Positions 1 through 7,497 of a stretch of DNA of 64,000 nt are shown here, one piece after another. A program made the translations under genes and the position numbers. The notes beneath the pieces are model-generated. The model did no database searches and was not told the origin of the DNA. It was given only the letters and a program-made list of their open reading frames with translations. The DNA is from JAJZGK01 sp035538795 (lineage in GTDB: Bacteria; Pseudomonadota; Alphaproteobacteria; Rhodospirillales; Magnetospirillaceae): positions 62,001-126,000 of the forward strand of contig DATLJS010000066.1 in NCBI GenBank assembly GCA_035538795.1. The letters are read 5' to 3'. The stretch's first letter is position 1, and every line of letters begins with the position of its first letter.

Positions 1-911
1 GCCGCCTGGAACTGACGCGGCTGCCCGCGGCGGGACGACAAGATGAAAGCGTCGGCCGGATCGGGAGCCAGCATCGGCCGGGCCGGCTTTTCGATCAGTT
101 CGACGGCGGGCCAGCCCAACAGCTCTTGCGCCGCCGGATTGACGAAGGTGAAACAGCCGTCGCGGTCCAGCCCGAAGACGCCTTCGCCCAGACTGTTGAG
201 AATCAGCTCGTGACGGCGCCGCAGCTCGGCGCTGGCGGCGTCCAGATCCCGGCGCTCGGTGATGTCGCTGCCGGCGCCGCGATAACCGGCGAACTGGCCG
301 GCGGCGTCCGTCACCGGCTTGCCCGACAGCCGCACCCAGCGCGTCTCGCCCTGGGCCTCCAGCCGCACCTCCATGTCGTGGAACGGCTGGCGGGCGCGCA
401 TGGGGCCATCCGTCAAAGACGGCTGGGCCGGATCAGCGGGGAAAAACAATTGCTCGGGCGTTTTGTTCAGCAGCAGGTCCGGGGAACATCCGGTCAGATC
501 GGCGAAACGGCGCGAAACATAGCGAAAGCGCAGATCCGGCCCGGTTTCCCACAGCCAGTCCGACGACGCCTCGGCAATATCGCGGAAGCGCTGCTCGGAA
601 GCGCGCAAAATATCTTCGGTCAGGGTCTTTTCGCTGATTTGCGCCCGCAGCTCGGCGGTACGGCTGTTGTAGCGGGCCTCCAGCGCCTCGTTGACCCGGC
701 GCAGACGGCGGTATTGGTTGTCCAGCACGCCGCGCAGCAGAAGCACCGAGCCGATGACGAAGGCCGCGTCCAACCCCACCGAGATATATTCCTTGCCCGA
801 AACGTTCCCCAGGCCCAGCTCCATCACCAGATCGACGGCGACAAAATAGACCAGGCTCACCGCGCCATAGGTGCCGAGAATACGCATGGGGCTTTGGGGC
901 AGGCGGAACAT
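1..911 (-). CDS. Membrane-anchored PAS-domain sensor protein (partial, C-terminus off the window)
   Basis: Reading the minus strand from the ATG at 909-911 gives about 303 residues before the window edge. Two hydrophobic helices lie near residues 12-32 and 44-62, then a charged linker. A PAS/PAC unit follows from about residue 100, ending in the typical PAC tail with the ITERR motif. A second PAS domain (SLGEGVFGLD, FTFVNPAAQELLGW) starts near residue 240. The output domain is outside the window, so it could be a histidine kinase, a GGDEF/EAL protein or another type. It is probably an inner-membrane signalling protein. A second in-frame ATG at 885-887 is an alternative start. The long open frame on the opposite strand here is a codon-bias shadow. 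Confidence 0.8.
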   Translation of the reverse strand, partial: MFRLPQSPMRILGTYGAVSLVYFVAVDLVMELGLGNVSGKEYISVGLDAAFVIGSVLLLRGVLDNQYRRLRRVNEALEARYNSRTAELRAQISEKTLTEDILRASEQRFRDIAEASSDWLWETGPDLRFRYVSRRFADLTGCSPDLLLNKTPEQLFFPADPAQPSLTDGPMRARQPFHDMEVRLEAQGETRWVRLSGKPVTDAAGQFAGYRGAGSDITERRDLDAASAELRRRHELILNSLGEGVFGLDRDGCFTFVNPAAQELLGWPAVELIEKPARPMLAPDPADAFILSSRRGQPRQFQA

Positions 912-992
912 ATGCGGGTCATCCGAGGCGGGGTCGCGAAACTGAAAATTCAGTCTAGCATTCCCCCGCCCTTATGACGAGCCCGCCCTATA

Positions 993-1589
993 CTAAGGCT
1001 TAGGCGAAAACGGCAGAGGATTGGCGGTTTCGGCCAGATAGCCGACCAGCCGGGGCTCTTCGACCCGTGCGGCTTTGGCGATCTCGGCCACAGTCTGGTC
1101 GGAAGTGGCGTCGATGCCCTCTTCGGCCAGGCGCGCCACCAGGGTGTCGGGGGAAACCCCCAGCACCGGCGCCAAGGCGCTCAGCGGCGCCCTTTCAGCC
1201 GCCATCATCAGGGCGCGGGCGGGATTGCCGGCCGGCGCCGGAGCGAAACTCAGATACAGCGCCACCGCCAGAATGCTGGCGCCCACCAGAACCTGACTGC
1301 GCGGAGCGGTCAGCAGGTTCTTGAAGGCGCGGCCGTTGCGGACCACGTGCAGCACCACCGCCGCCACCAATCCCAGGCCCAGCCATTCATGCACGCCTTT
1401 CAAGCCGCCGCCGCCGAAATGGAAAAAGATGGCGATACCGCTGCCGCCGACGATCAGCATCAGCGCCAAGGCCAGCGGCGTGGCGTAATTGCGCATCAAA
1501 GACTGGCCGGATAAAGACTGGCCGGACATGGCCGAGGAAGCTCCCCGGGCGGTCGTGTCGGCGGCAACGGAAGACGAGGACGAATACAT
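993..1589 (-). CDS. DUF4405-like membrane protein
   Basis: About 198 residues. A Ser/Ala-rich N-terminus precedes a hydrophobic block with helices near residues 36-54, 66-82 and 99-113. Histidines lie at helix ends (FFHFGG, GVHEWLG, VVLHVVRNGR), the pattern of DUF4405 / small cytochrome b-like membrane domains, where paired His residues could bind heme. The C-terminal third is soluble and helical. I chose the ATG at 1587-1589 because AAGGGGAAAAG lies just upstream; an ATG 18 codons earlier is in frame but has a poorer site. It follows the 94-residue unknown gene on the same strand with a short gap, so both may be transcribed together. Heme binding is inferred from family resemblance only. Confidence 0.65.
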   Translation of the reverse strand: MYSSSSSVAADTTARGASSAMSGQSLSGQSLMRNYATPLALALMLIVGGSGIAIFFHFGGGGLKGVHEWLGLGLVAAVVLHVVRNGRAFKNLLTAPRSQVLVGASILAVALYLSFAPAPAGNPARALMMAAERAPLSALAPVLGVSPDTLVARLAEEGIDATSDQTVAEIAKAARVEEPRLVGYLAETANPLPFSPKP

Positions 1590-1646
1590 TCTTTTCCCCT
1601 TGGGAAACGGTGAATGGAATTGTCCCGATCTTGACGACGTCATGTT

Positions 1647-1931
1647 TCAACACGATGGCGCAATTGGTAACACTTGATTTCGCGACAGCAGCCAGGCCCT
1701 GGCCGCGCCGGGACAGTCTCCGGCAAAGAACGCCTCGAAATGCACCAGCAGCCGTCCCGGCGTCCGGTCCTGGGCGACGCGGTAGAGATGGGTCCACAGG
1801 CCATGGCGGCGATGCACCACGGCGTAATAGCTGCCCTGCCCCCTAGCCGCAGCGTGGCCCAGGAAATGCGCCTCGTCCTCGGGCCCAAGAATCAGAGTCA
1901 GGTCCGGCTGAATGATCAGATCGTCACGCAT
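1647..1931 (-). CDS. Conserved-looking hypothetical protein, 94 aa, behind a structured leader
   Basis: The ATG at 1929-1931 has an ideal GGAGGG ribosome-binding site seven bases upstream. The site is also the 3' arm of a hairpin followed by six T residues. The product is a soluble-looking alpha/beta protein (MRDDLIIQPDLTLILGPEDE at the start) with aromatic and His/Arg-rich central strands (YYAVVHRRHGLWTHLYRV). It has no signal peptide or membrane segment and one Cys in GDCPGAA. I do not recognise the family. The frame stays open 25 codons further upstream, but that stretch overlaps the leader RNA and lacks a good site. It probably precedes the DUF4405-type gene in the same transcript. Its role may be a metabolic function tied to whatever the leader senses. 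Confidence 0.6.
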   Translation of the reverse strand: MRDDLIIQPDLTLILGPEDEAHFLGHAAARGQGSYYAVVHRRHGLWTHLYRVAQDRTPGRLLVHFEAFFAGDCPGAARAWLLSRNQVLPIAPSC

Positions 1932-2087
1932 GAAAAAACCCTCCGTCGCAAGATGAGGAGGGCTGACGCAATGGCTGGCTGTCCCGTTTGGTTGCCGAGA
2001 GGCCACATCCCTTCCGATCTGGAAGGCACCACCTTGCCCGGGAAGGCAGGTTGGTGTTGGGCGTCAGCCCAACTCTTGATGTCTGCC
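1932..2087 (-). promoter_or_regulatory. Candidate structured leader RNA (riboswitch-like) with terminator/SD hairpin
   Basis: On the minus strand a closing helix P1 can form between 2087-2078 (GGC, AG bulge, ACATC) and 2009-2001 (GATGT, G, GCC). Inside it are three consecutive hairpins: 2072-2057 (TTGGGC/GCCCAA, loop TGAC), 2056-2027 (CACCAACCT+GCC paired with GGC+AGGTGGTG) and 2026-2010 (CCTTCC/GGAAGG, loop AGATC). Together they make a compact four-way junction with the single-stranded joint AAGAG. Downstream, CCCTCC (1962-1957) pairs with GGAGGG (1944-1939), followed by T6, C and the start codon. That hairpin is terminator-like and hides the Shine-Dalgarno. GGAAGGG (2015-2009) could pair with CCCTCC instead, giving a switch. 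ATCAAGAG followed later by GGTGCC recalls the SAM-I junction, but its P2 kink-turn and pseudoknot are absent, so I do not assign a class. Confidence 0.45.
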
Positions 2088-2172
2088 TTCAGGATTAACC
2101 CCGACGCCCGCTCTGGGCAAGAGAAAAACGGCAGGCTATAGTCTTGCGGGAAAACCTGGGGAATTTCACACC

Positions 2173-2334
2173 TTGACCATCGCCCGCATCAACACCGTCG
2201 CCTTTCAAGGCATCGACGTGCAGGCCCAGGTCGCGGCGGGCCTTCCTGCCTTCACGATAGTGGGGCCAATTGCAGCTTATGGCTTTACTCTTCATTATGA
2301 ACTTTCCCCTCAAGAAAATATCGGAGACATGTAA
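2173..2334 (+). pseudogene. Truncated duplicate of the comM 5' end
   Basis: Bases 2179-2255 repeat the first part of the intact comM (2763-2854). The copy has one base substitution and lacks 15 bases (2804-2818 of the intact copy), a loss bounded by the direct repeat ATCGACGT. A possible TTG start at 2173 is followed by ITVAFQ-like comM codons through PAFTIVG. Homology then stops near 2266 and the frame runs into AT-rich sequence, ending at TAA 2332-2334, immediately before the ATG of the next gene. This is probably the remnant of the original comM start, left behind when the AT-rich segment arrived. The 53-codon frame could still be translated, possibly coupling expression to the downstream gene. 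Confidence 0.75.
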
Positions 2335-2763
2335 ATGCTTAGCGATGAATTAATAAAGACTGCACTACATGTCGTTGCACCATTTATTGCCGCAATCGTT
2401 GCCATCATTGGATGGCTAGCAACAAGTATGCTCAATAGGAAAAATGAAATTTTTAAACAGATATTAGAAGAACGCCTAAAGAGAAGAATGATGATGTTTG
2501 AGAGTGTTTTTGAAGCATTGTTGCCATTTGCAAATCCTAGGAATGGGGAACTGTCAGTGAGTGGAGAAAAGCTTAGTGAGCTACTATCAATGGCGAATAA
2601 GCTTGTTCAGCTATATGGAAATAATTGTGAAATTGACTGTTTCCGTAAATTTACTTCCGCAATTAATGGTAAAGATCTTGATCTTGTAAAAAAATTGCTT
2701 ATAGATGAATTGCCACTATTTAGGGAAAATATGAGAGAAGAATTAGGTTATGGCTCCCTATGA
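2335..2763 (+). CDS. AT-rich, probably acquired small membrane protein of unknown function, 142 aa
   Basis: One hydrophobic helix near residues 10-30 (VVAPFIAAIVAIIGWLATSM) is followed by a basic, coiled-coil-prone stretch (NRKNEIFKQILEERLKRR) and a helical acidic C-terminal domain. The topology suggests a single-pass inner-membrane protein with a cytoplasmic helical domain. GGAG lies seven bases before the ATG. Codon use (ATA, AAA, TTA, AAT) differs sharply from all neighbours, which points to recent transfer. The stop TGA overlaps the comM start as ATGA, so the intact comM is probably translated by coupling to it. Similar single-TM helical proteins occur as cargo in defence islands, but I cannot assign such a function here. 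No integrase or transposase is present. Confidence 0.75.
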   Translation: MLSDELIKTALHVVAPFIAAIVAIIGWLATSMLNRKNEIFKQILEERLKRRMMMFESVFEALLPFANPRNGELSVSGEKLSELLSMANKLVQLYGNNCEIDCFRKFTSAINGKDLDLVKKLLIDELPLFRENMREELGYGSL

Positions 2764-4283
2764 TCGCCCGCATCAACACCGTCGCCTTTCAAGGCATCGA
2801 CGTCCTGCCCATCGACGTGCAGGCCCAGGTGGCGGCGGGCCTTCCTGCCTTCACCCTGGTCGGCCTGCCCGACAAGGCGGTGGGCGAAAGCCGCGAGCGG
2901 GTGCGGGCGGCGCTGAACGCCTTGGGATTGGCCTTGCCGCCGAAGCGCATCACCATCAATCTGGCGCCCGCCGACGTCTTGAAGGAAGGCAGCCATTTTG
3001 ATCTGCCCATCGCCTGCGCTCTTTTGGTGGCCATGGGCATTTTGCCGGGCGACGAGATGGCCGGGTATATGGTGCTGGGCGAACTGGGCCTGGACGGTAC
3101 CCTGGCGCCGGTGGCCGGCGTTCTCGCCGCCGCCATCGCCGCCCATGCCGCCGACAAGGGACTGGTTTGCCCCGGCCCCCAGGGCGGCGAGGCAGCATGG
3201 TCCGGCACCGAAGTTCTGGCCCCCGCCAATCTTCTCGCCCTGATCAACCATTTCAAAGGCACCCAGATGCTGGCCCGGCCCATTCCGGAGATGGCCGAGG
3301 ACGACAGCCCCATCCTTGATCTGCGCGACATCAAGGGCCAGGAAACCGCCAAACGTGCTTTGGAGATTGCCGCCGCCGGATCGCACAATTTATTGATGAT
3401 CGGCCCGCCCGGATCGGGAAAATCCATGCTGGCGGCCCGTCTTGCCGGTCTGCTGCCGCCCCTGGAGCCGGCCGAAGCCTTGGAAGTCAGCATGATCCAT
3501 TCGGTGGCCGGGGCGCTTGAGGGCGGACGGCTGCTGCGCCAGCGCCCATACCGCGACCCACATCATTCCGCTTCCGTACCGGCTTTGGTCGGCGGCGGCT
3601 TGCGGGCGCGGCCCGGCGAGATTTCCCTGGCCCACAACGGCGTGCTGTTCCTGGACGAGCTGCCAGAGTTCAACCGGGGCGCCCTGGAGGCTTTGCGCCA
3701 GCCTTTGGAAAGCGGGCGGGCCAGCGTCGCCCGCGCCAACGCCCATGTCACCTATCCGGCCCGCGTGCAATTGGTGGCGGCGATGAATCCTTGCAAATGC
3801 GGCTATCTGGGCGACGCCGCCCTGGCCTGCAACAAGGCGCCCAAATGCGGCGCCGACTATCAGGCCCGTATTTCCGGCCCGCTGTTCGACCGCATCGATC
3901 TGCATGTGGAAGTGCCGGCGGTCAATCCCGCCGACCTGTCGCTGCCGCCGCCGGCCGAGGGTTCGGCCCAGGTGGCCGCCCGCGTCGCCGCCGCCCGCGC
4001 CGTGCAGGCCGAGCGTTATGACGGCCTGGGCATCCGCACCAATGCCGAAGCCGACGGCGAATTGCTGGAACGGATCGCCGTCCCCGACGAATCCGGCCGC
4101 GCCTTGCTGACCGAAGCCGCCGAGCGCATGCGCCTGTCGGCGCGGGGCTATCACCGGGTCTTACGGGTGGCCCGCACCCTGGCCGATCTGGCCGGCGGCG
4201 GCCCGGTGCGACGGCTGCACATCGCCGAGGCCCTGTCTTATCGCCGGGTCATCGCCGGACGGAACAGTCTGCTGGCCGGATAA
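2760..4283 (+). CDS. comM: ComM/YifB family Mg-chelatase-like AAA+ ATPase
   Basis: 507 residues, normal for the family. The N-terminal S5/Lon-protease-like fold spans about residues 1-180. A Mg-chelatase AAA+ core follows with Walker A GPPGSGKS (about 215-222) and Walker B VLFLDE (about 295-300). A small Cys cluster CNKAPKCG lies near residue 360, then the C-terminal Mg_chelatase_C helices. In naturally transformable bacteria ComM is a hexameric helicase that promotes branch migration when incoming DNA recombines; its role here is inferred from homology. The gene is complete, but its start is now fused by an ATGA overlap to the AT-rich insert gene, and a truncated copy of its own 5' end lies about 580 bases upstream. 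comM is a known integration target for genomic islands in other bacteria. Confidence 0.95.
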   Translation: MIARINTVAFQGIDVLPIDVQAQVAAGLPAFTLVGLPDKAVGESRERVRAALNALGLALPPKRITINLAPADVLKEGSHFDLPIACALLVAMGILPGDEMAGYMVLGELGLDGTLAPVAGVLAAAIAAHAADKGLVCPGPQGGEAAWSGTEVLAPANLLALINHFKGTQMLARPIPEMAEDDSPILDLRDIKGQETAKRALEIAAAGSHNLLMIGPPGSGKSMLAARLAGLLPPLEPAEALEVSMIHSVAGALEGGRLLRQRPYRDPHHSASVPALVGGGLRARPGEISLAHNGVLFLDELPEFNRGALEALRQPLESGRASVARANAHVTYPARVQLVAAMNPCKCGYLGDAALACNKAPKCGADYQARISGPLFDRIDLHVEVPAVNPADLSLPPPAEGSAQVAARVAAARAVQAERYDGLGIRTNAEADGELLERIAVPDESGRALLTEAAERMRLSARGYHRVLRVARTLADLAGGGPVRRLHIAEALSYRRVIAGRNSLLAG

Positions 4284-4550
4284 AATATTTTGCCGCCGGC
4301 CAATTCTTCGCACCTGCAATAAATATATCTCTCTTTACAATTCAGGAGGTTTTTCCCATGTGCAAACGACTTTCGTTCGCCAAATTGTCCTCTTAGCAAT
4401 ACCCACATTACTCTCGGGATTATGCAAATCAGACTGTGACGCTCATCCGTCATAAAACCTTTCCCTAGTAATCATCCAAAGCCGACCCCAGTTAAGATAT
4501 GAGTTCGATCCCTGTCGGACATCCGATGCCCCTATCTCCAGGAGGACGAG
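4284..4550 (+). other. AT-richer intergenic region with a possible 12-codon leader ORF
   Basis: The stretch is less GC-rich than its surroundings. It contains one tiny ORF, 4358-4396, encoding MCKRLSFAKLSS, with a perfect AGGAGG six to seven bases before its ATG. The strong site makes it notable, but a 12-codon ORF can arise by chance. The 3' end carries CCAGGAGGACGAG, the ribosome-binding site of the following gene. I see no clear terminator for comM. Confidence 0.35.
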
Positions 4551-4784
4551 ATGACGCCCTCTACCCGACGCCCGAGGCTGACCATGTTTGCCCGCCCCAC
4601 GGTGCCGAACGCCGAGGGATGGAGGCCCCGTAAAATCTGGGCCTTCACCTCCGCCGACGAGCCCAGTCTGACCGAACTGATGGCCGATCCGATCTTCGGC
4701 CATCTGCTGGCCAGCGACGGGGTCCAGCAGGAGCATGTGGAGACGCTGATCACCGAAATGCGCTATAAGCTAGGCTATGCCTGA
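4551..4784 (+). CDS. Hypothetical protein, 77 aa, overlapping the deoxyribosyltransferase gene
   Basis: The ATG at 4551 has a strong AGGAGG site seven bases upstream. The product is small and soluble: an Arg/Pro-rich start (MTPSTRRPRLTMFARPTVPN) followed by a short helical region ending MRYKLGYA. It has no membrane segment or known motif that I recognise. Its last eight bases overlap the start of the next gene (ATG at 4777, stop TGA at 4782-4784), implying translational coupling. It could be a partner of the downstream nucleoside deoxyribosyltransferase-like enzyme. Function unknown; existence is supported by the ribosome-binding site and the coupling. Confidence 0.6.
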   Translation: MTPSTRRPRLTMFARPTVPNAEGWRPRKIWAFTSADEPSLTELMADPIFGHLLASDGVQQEHVETLITEMRYKLGYA

Positions 4785-5352
4785 TCCTTTGCGTGTTTAT
4801 CTGGCTGGTCCCGAGGTCTTCTTGCCCAACGCCCTGGAAACGGGCGCGGCCAAGTGCGCCCTTTGCGCCGAGTTCAATCTGTCGGGGGTCTTTCCCCTGG
4901 ACGGCGGACTGGAGCTGGACGGACTGGAGCCGCGCCGCCAGGGGCGCGCCATCTATCAAAGCAATATCGACCTGATTGCGTCCTGCGATCTTCTGATCGC
5001 CAATCTGACGCCGTTCCGCGGCCCCTCGGCCGACGCCGGCACGGCTTTCGAGCTTGGCTACATGGCCGCCCTGGGCAAGCCGGTGCTGGCCTATTCCAAT
5101 TCGGCGCAATCATTCCGAATCCGGACCGAAGCCCATTACGGCGGCATCGTCCACCGTCGCGACGACGGCCAACTGGCCGGCCCCGACGATCTGGCCATCG
5201 AGGAATTCGACATGGCCGACAATCTGATGTTGCACGGAGCCCTGCCGGAAGGAGGGCTGTTTCTCCACCGCGCCGCGCCATCGGAACTGTACAGCGATCT
5301 GACGGCCTTTCGTCAGGCGGTCAGAATGGCAGCGTCTTTCAGCAGCTGGTAA
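4777..5352 (+). CDS. Nucleoside 2-deoxyribosyltransferase family protein
   Basis: 191 residues. It starts with the family signature VYLAGPEVF and continues with a Rossmann-like fold. The conserved catalytic block LIANLTPFRGPSADAGTAFE lies near residues 75-95, where the final Glu is the usual nucleophile. Enzymes of this family transfer deoxyribose between nucleobases or hydrolyse modified deoxynucleotides, acting in purine/pyrimidine salvage or nucleotide-pool cleaning; the exact substrate cannot be read here. It is translationally coupled to the 77-residue gene upstream. Its 3' end overlaps by 40 bases the 3' end of the convergent DUF2461 gene, so it may extend a little beyond the family's usual C-terminus. 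Confidence 0.88.
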   Translation: MPDPLRVYLAGPEVFLPNALETGAAKCALCAEFNLSGVFPLDGGLELDGLEPRRQGRAIYQSNIDLIASCDLLIANLTPFRGPSADAGTAFELGYMAALGKPVLAYSNSAQSFRIRTEAHYGGIVHRRDDGQLAGPDDLAIEEFDMADNLMLHGALPEGGLFLHRAAPSELYSDLTAFRQAVRMAASFSSW

Positions 5353-6002
5353 AGCGGCACCGCCGTGGCAAAGCCTGCGGCCAGCGCATCCTTCAATTCA
5401 CCGGACTGAGACAGCCGTCCGACCGGCGACCGACATTCGCTGTAGGGACTTTTGCGGTCGCACCAATCGCGGACCACGTCCGGCAGATGCGCCGGCGTGC
5501 GCGGACGGCGGTAAGCTTCGCCTTGGAAGACCGCTCCGGCCTGCCGCAAGGCGTTCAAGGCCCGGGCGAACGGCTCGGGCTTCCGGCCCGCCTCGGCCCG
5601 CACGGCGGCCACCGTCGCCGGAGCGGCGGCGTAATAGCCGATGCCCCAGCACCAATCCTCGGCTCCGAACTCCATGAAGAACACCGGCCGGCTGAACCAT
5701 TCCGGCGTATGGGGCTTGAAAGCGACCCATTGCCGCAGACGATAGGGCGACTTGTCTTTGGAAAAGCGGGTATCCCGCTGAATGCGCGACACCGCCGGTC
5801 CCATGGGATTGCAATCCAGCCCTGGGTCGATGCGGGAAATGTCCGGGGCCAACGCCTCGACCAGGCGGCGCAGGGGCTCGCGCACGAAGGTCTGGTAATC
5901 GGCCTTGTGCTCGGCGAACCAGAGCCGGTCGTTATGGGTCGCCAAGCCTTTCAGAAAGGTCGAGGCCTCCGGCGGAATGCCCTGAAAGCCTCCGCTCGCC
6001 AC
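5313..6002 (-). CDS. DUF2461 (TIGR02453 family) protein
   Basis: 229 residues matching the DUF2461 pattern. An N-terminal helix with LKGLATHNDRLWFAEHK is followed by RDTRFSKDKSPYR, then the aromatic stretch FFMEFGAEDWCWGIGYY. Members are widespread soluble proteins of unknown biochemical role. The gene follows the HIT gene by three bases on the same strand, so it is probably the last cistron of the hisB-to-hisE transcript, although any link to histidine synthesis is only positional. Its 3' end overlaps the deoxyribosyltransferase gene on the other strand. Confidence 0.85.
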   Translation of the reverse strand: MASGGFQGIPPEASTFLKGLATHNDRLWFAEHKADYQTFVREPLRRLVEALAPDISRIDPGLDCNPMGPAVSRIQRDTRFSKDKSPYRLRQWVAFKPHTPEWFSRPVFFMEFGAEDWCWGIGYYAAAPATVAAVRAEAGRKPEPFARALNALRQAGAVFQGEAYRRPRTPAHLPDVVRDWCDRKSPYSECRSPVGRLSQSGELKDALAAGFATAVPLYQLLKDAAILTA

Positions 6003-6005
6003 CGT

Positions 6006-6368
6006 TCAGTCCTTCGCGATCATGCGGCCCAGCTTGCGGCCGCCGAACAGATGGATGTGCAGATGCGGCACTTCCTGACCGCCGTTGACGCCGATATTGG
6101 CCATCATGCGGAAACCCGACTCCTCCAATCCCAGTTCGCCGGCCACCGTGCCGACGGCCCGGAAAAAACCGGCGACCAGTTCGGCCGGAGCCTGGGCGGA
6201 AAAGTCCAGGATCGAGACGTACGCTCCCTTGGGAATCACCAGCACATGAATGGGCGCCTGGGGATTGATGTCGTGGAAGGCCAGGGCGAAGTCGTCCTCA
6301 TAGACCTTCTTGCAGGGAATCTCGCCGCGCAGAATCTTGGCGAAGACATTGTTGGGATCATAGGTCAT
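6006..6368 (-). CDS. HIT (histidine triad) family nucleotide-binding protein
   Basis: 120 residues, the size of HinT proteins. It begins MTYDPNNVFAKILRGEIPCK, contains HVLVIPKGAY, and ends with the histidine-triad signature HLHIHLFGG near residues 104-112. HIT proteins hydrolyse purine nucleoside phosphoramidates and related AMP conjugates in the cytoplasm. I chose the ATG at 6366-6368 because AGGA lies nine bases upstream; a TTG three codons earlier sits on top of that site. It lies 12 bases after hisE, an arrangement common in alphaproteobacteria. Confidence 0.93.
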   Translation of the reverse strand: MTYDPNNVFAKILRGEIPCKKVYEDDFALAFHDINPQAPIHVLVIPKGAYVSILDFSAQAPAELVAGFFRAVGTVAGELGLEESGFRMMANIGVNGGQEVPHLHIHLFGGRKLGRMIAKD

Positions 6369-6380
6369 GGACTGCAATCC

Positions 6381-6710
6381 TCACTTCTTGCGCGAATTCT
6401 TTTCGTCGATGCCGGAAATGCCCTGGCGCTTGGCCAATTCCGCCCACACCTGTTCCGGCTTCACGCCCACCTCGGCCCACAGCACCGACAGGTGATAAAG
6501 CAGGTCGGCGCTTTCCCCGACCACGTTCTCGGGGCTTTCGGCCAAGGCGGCGATGACGGTTTCCACCGCCTCCTCGCCCAGCTTCTGAGCGATCTTTTTG
6601 CGGCCCTTGGCAAACAGCTTGGCGGTATAGGATTTTTCCGGATCGCCCCCCTTGCGGCCCGCCACCGTGGCGAACAGCAAATCGAGAATCTGGCCGGTTT
6701 CCGTCGGCAT
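6381..6710 (-). CDS. hisE: Phosphoribosyl-ATP pyrophosphatase
   Basis: 109 residues, starting at the ATG 6708-6710 behind a GGGGGGA site. The all-alpha NTP-pyrophosphohydrolase fold shows KLGEEAVETVIAA and ESADLLYHLSVLW, which carry the Glu/Asp residues that bind Mg. It hydrolyses phosphoribosyl-ATP to phosphoribosyl-AMP, the second step of histidine synthesis. It is a stand-alone HisE rather than a HisIE fusion; hisI is not in the window. The same frame stays open far upstream through hisF, but that extension is a shadow. Confidence 0.95.
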   Translation of the reverse strand: MPTETGQILDLLFATVAGRKGGDPEKSYTAKLFAKGRKKIAQKLGEEAVETVIAALAESPENVVGESADLLYHLSVLWAEVGVKPEQVWAELAKRQGISGIDEKNSRKK

Positions 6711-6724
6711 GCTGGTTCCCCCCT

Positions 6725-7486
<762 letters not shown>

Positions 7487-7497
7487 CGGAGACTTCC

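Noticed and set aside
126..977. 283-codon plus-strand ORF over the PAS sensor
   Set aside because: It lies antisense to a frame with clear PAS and membrane-helix content; composition is typical of a GC-bias shadow.
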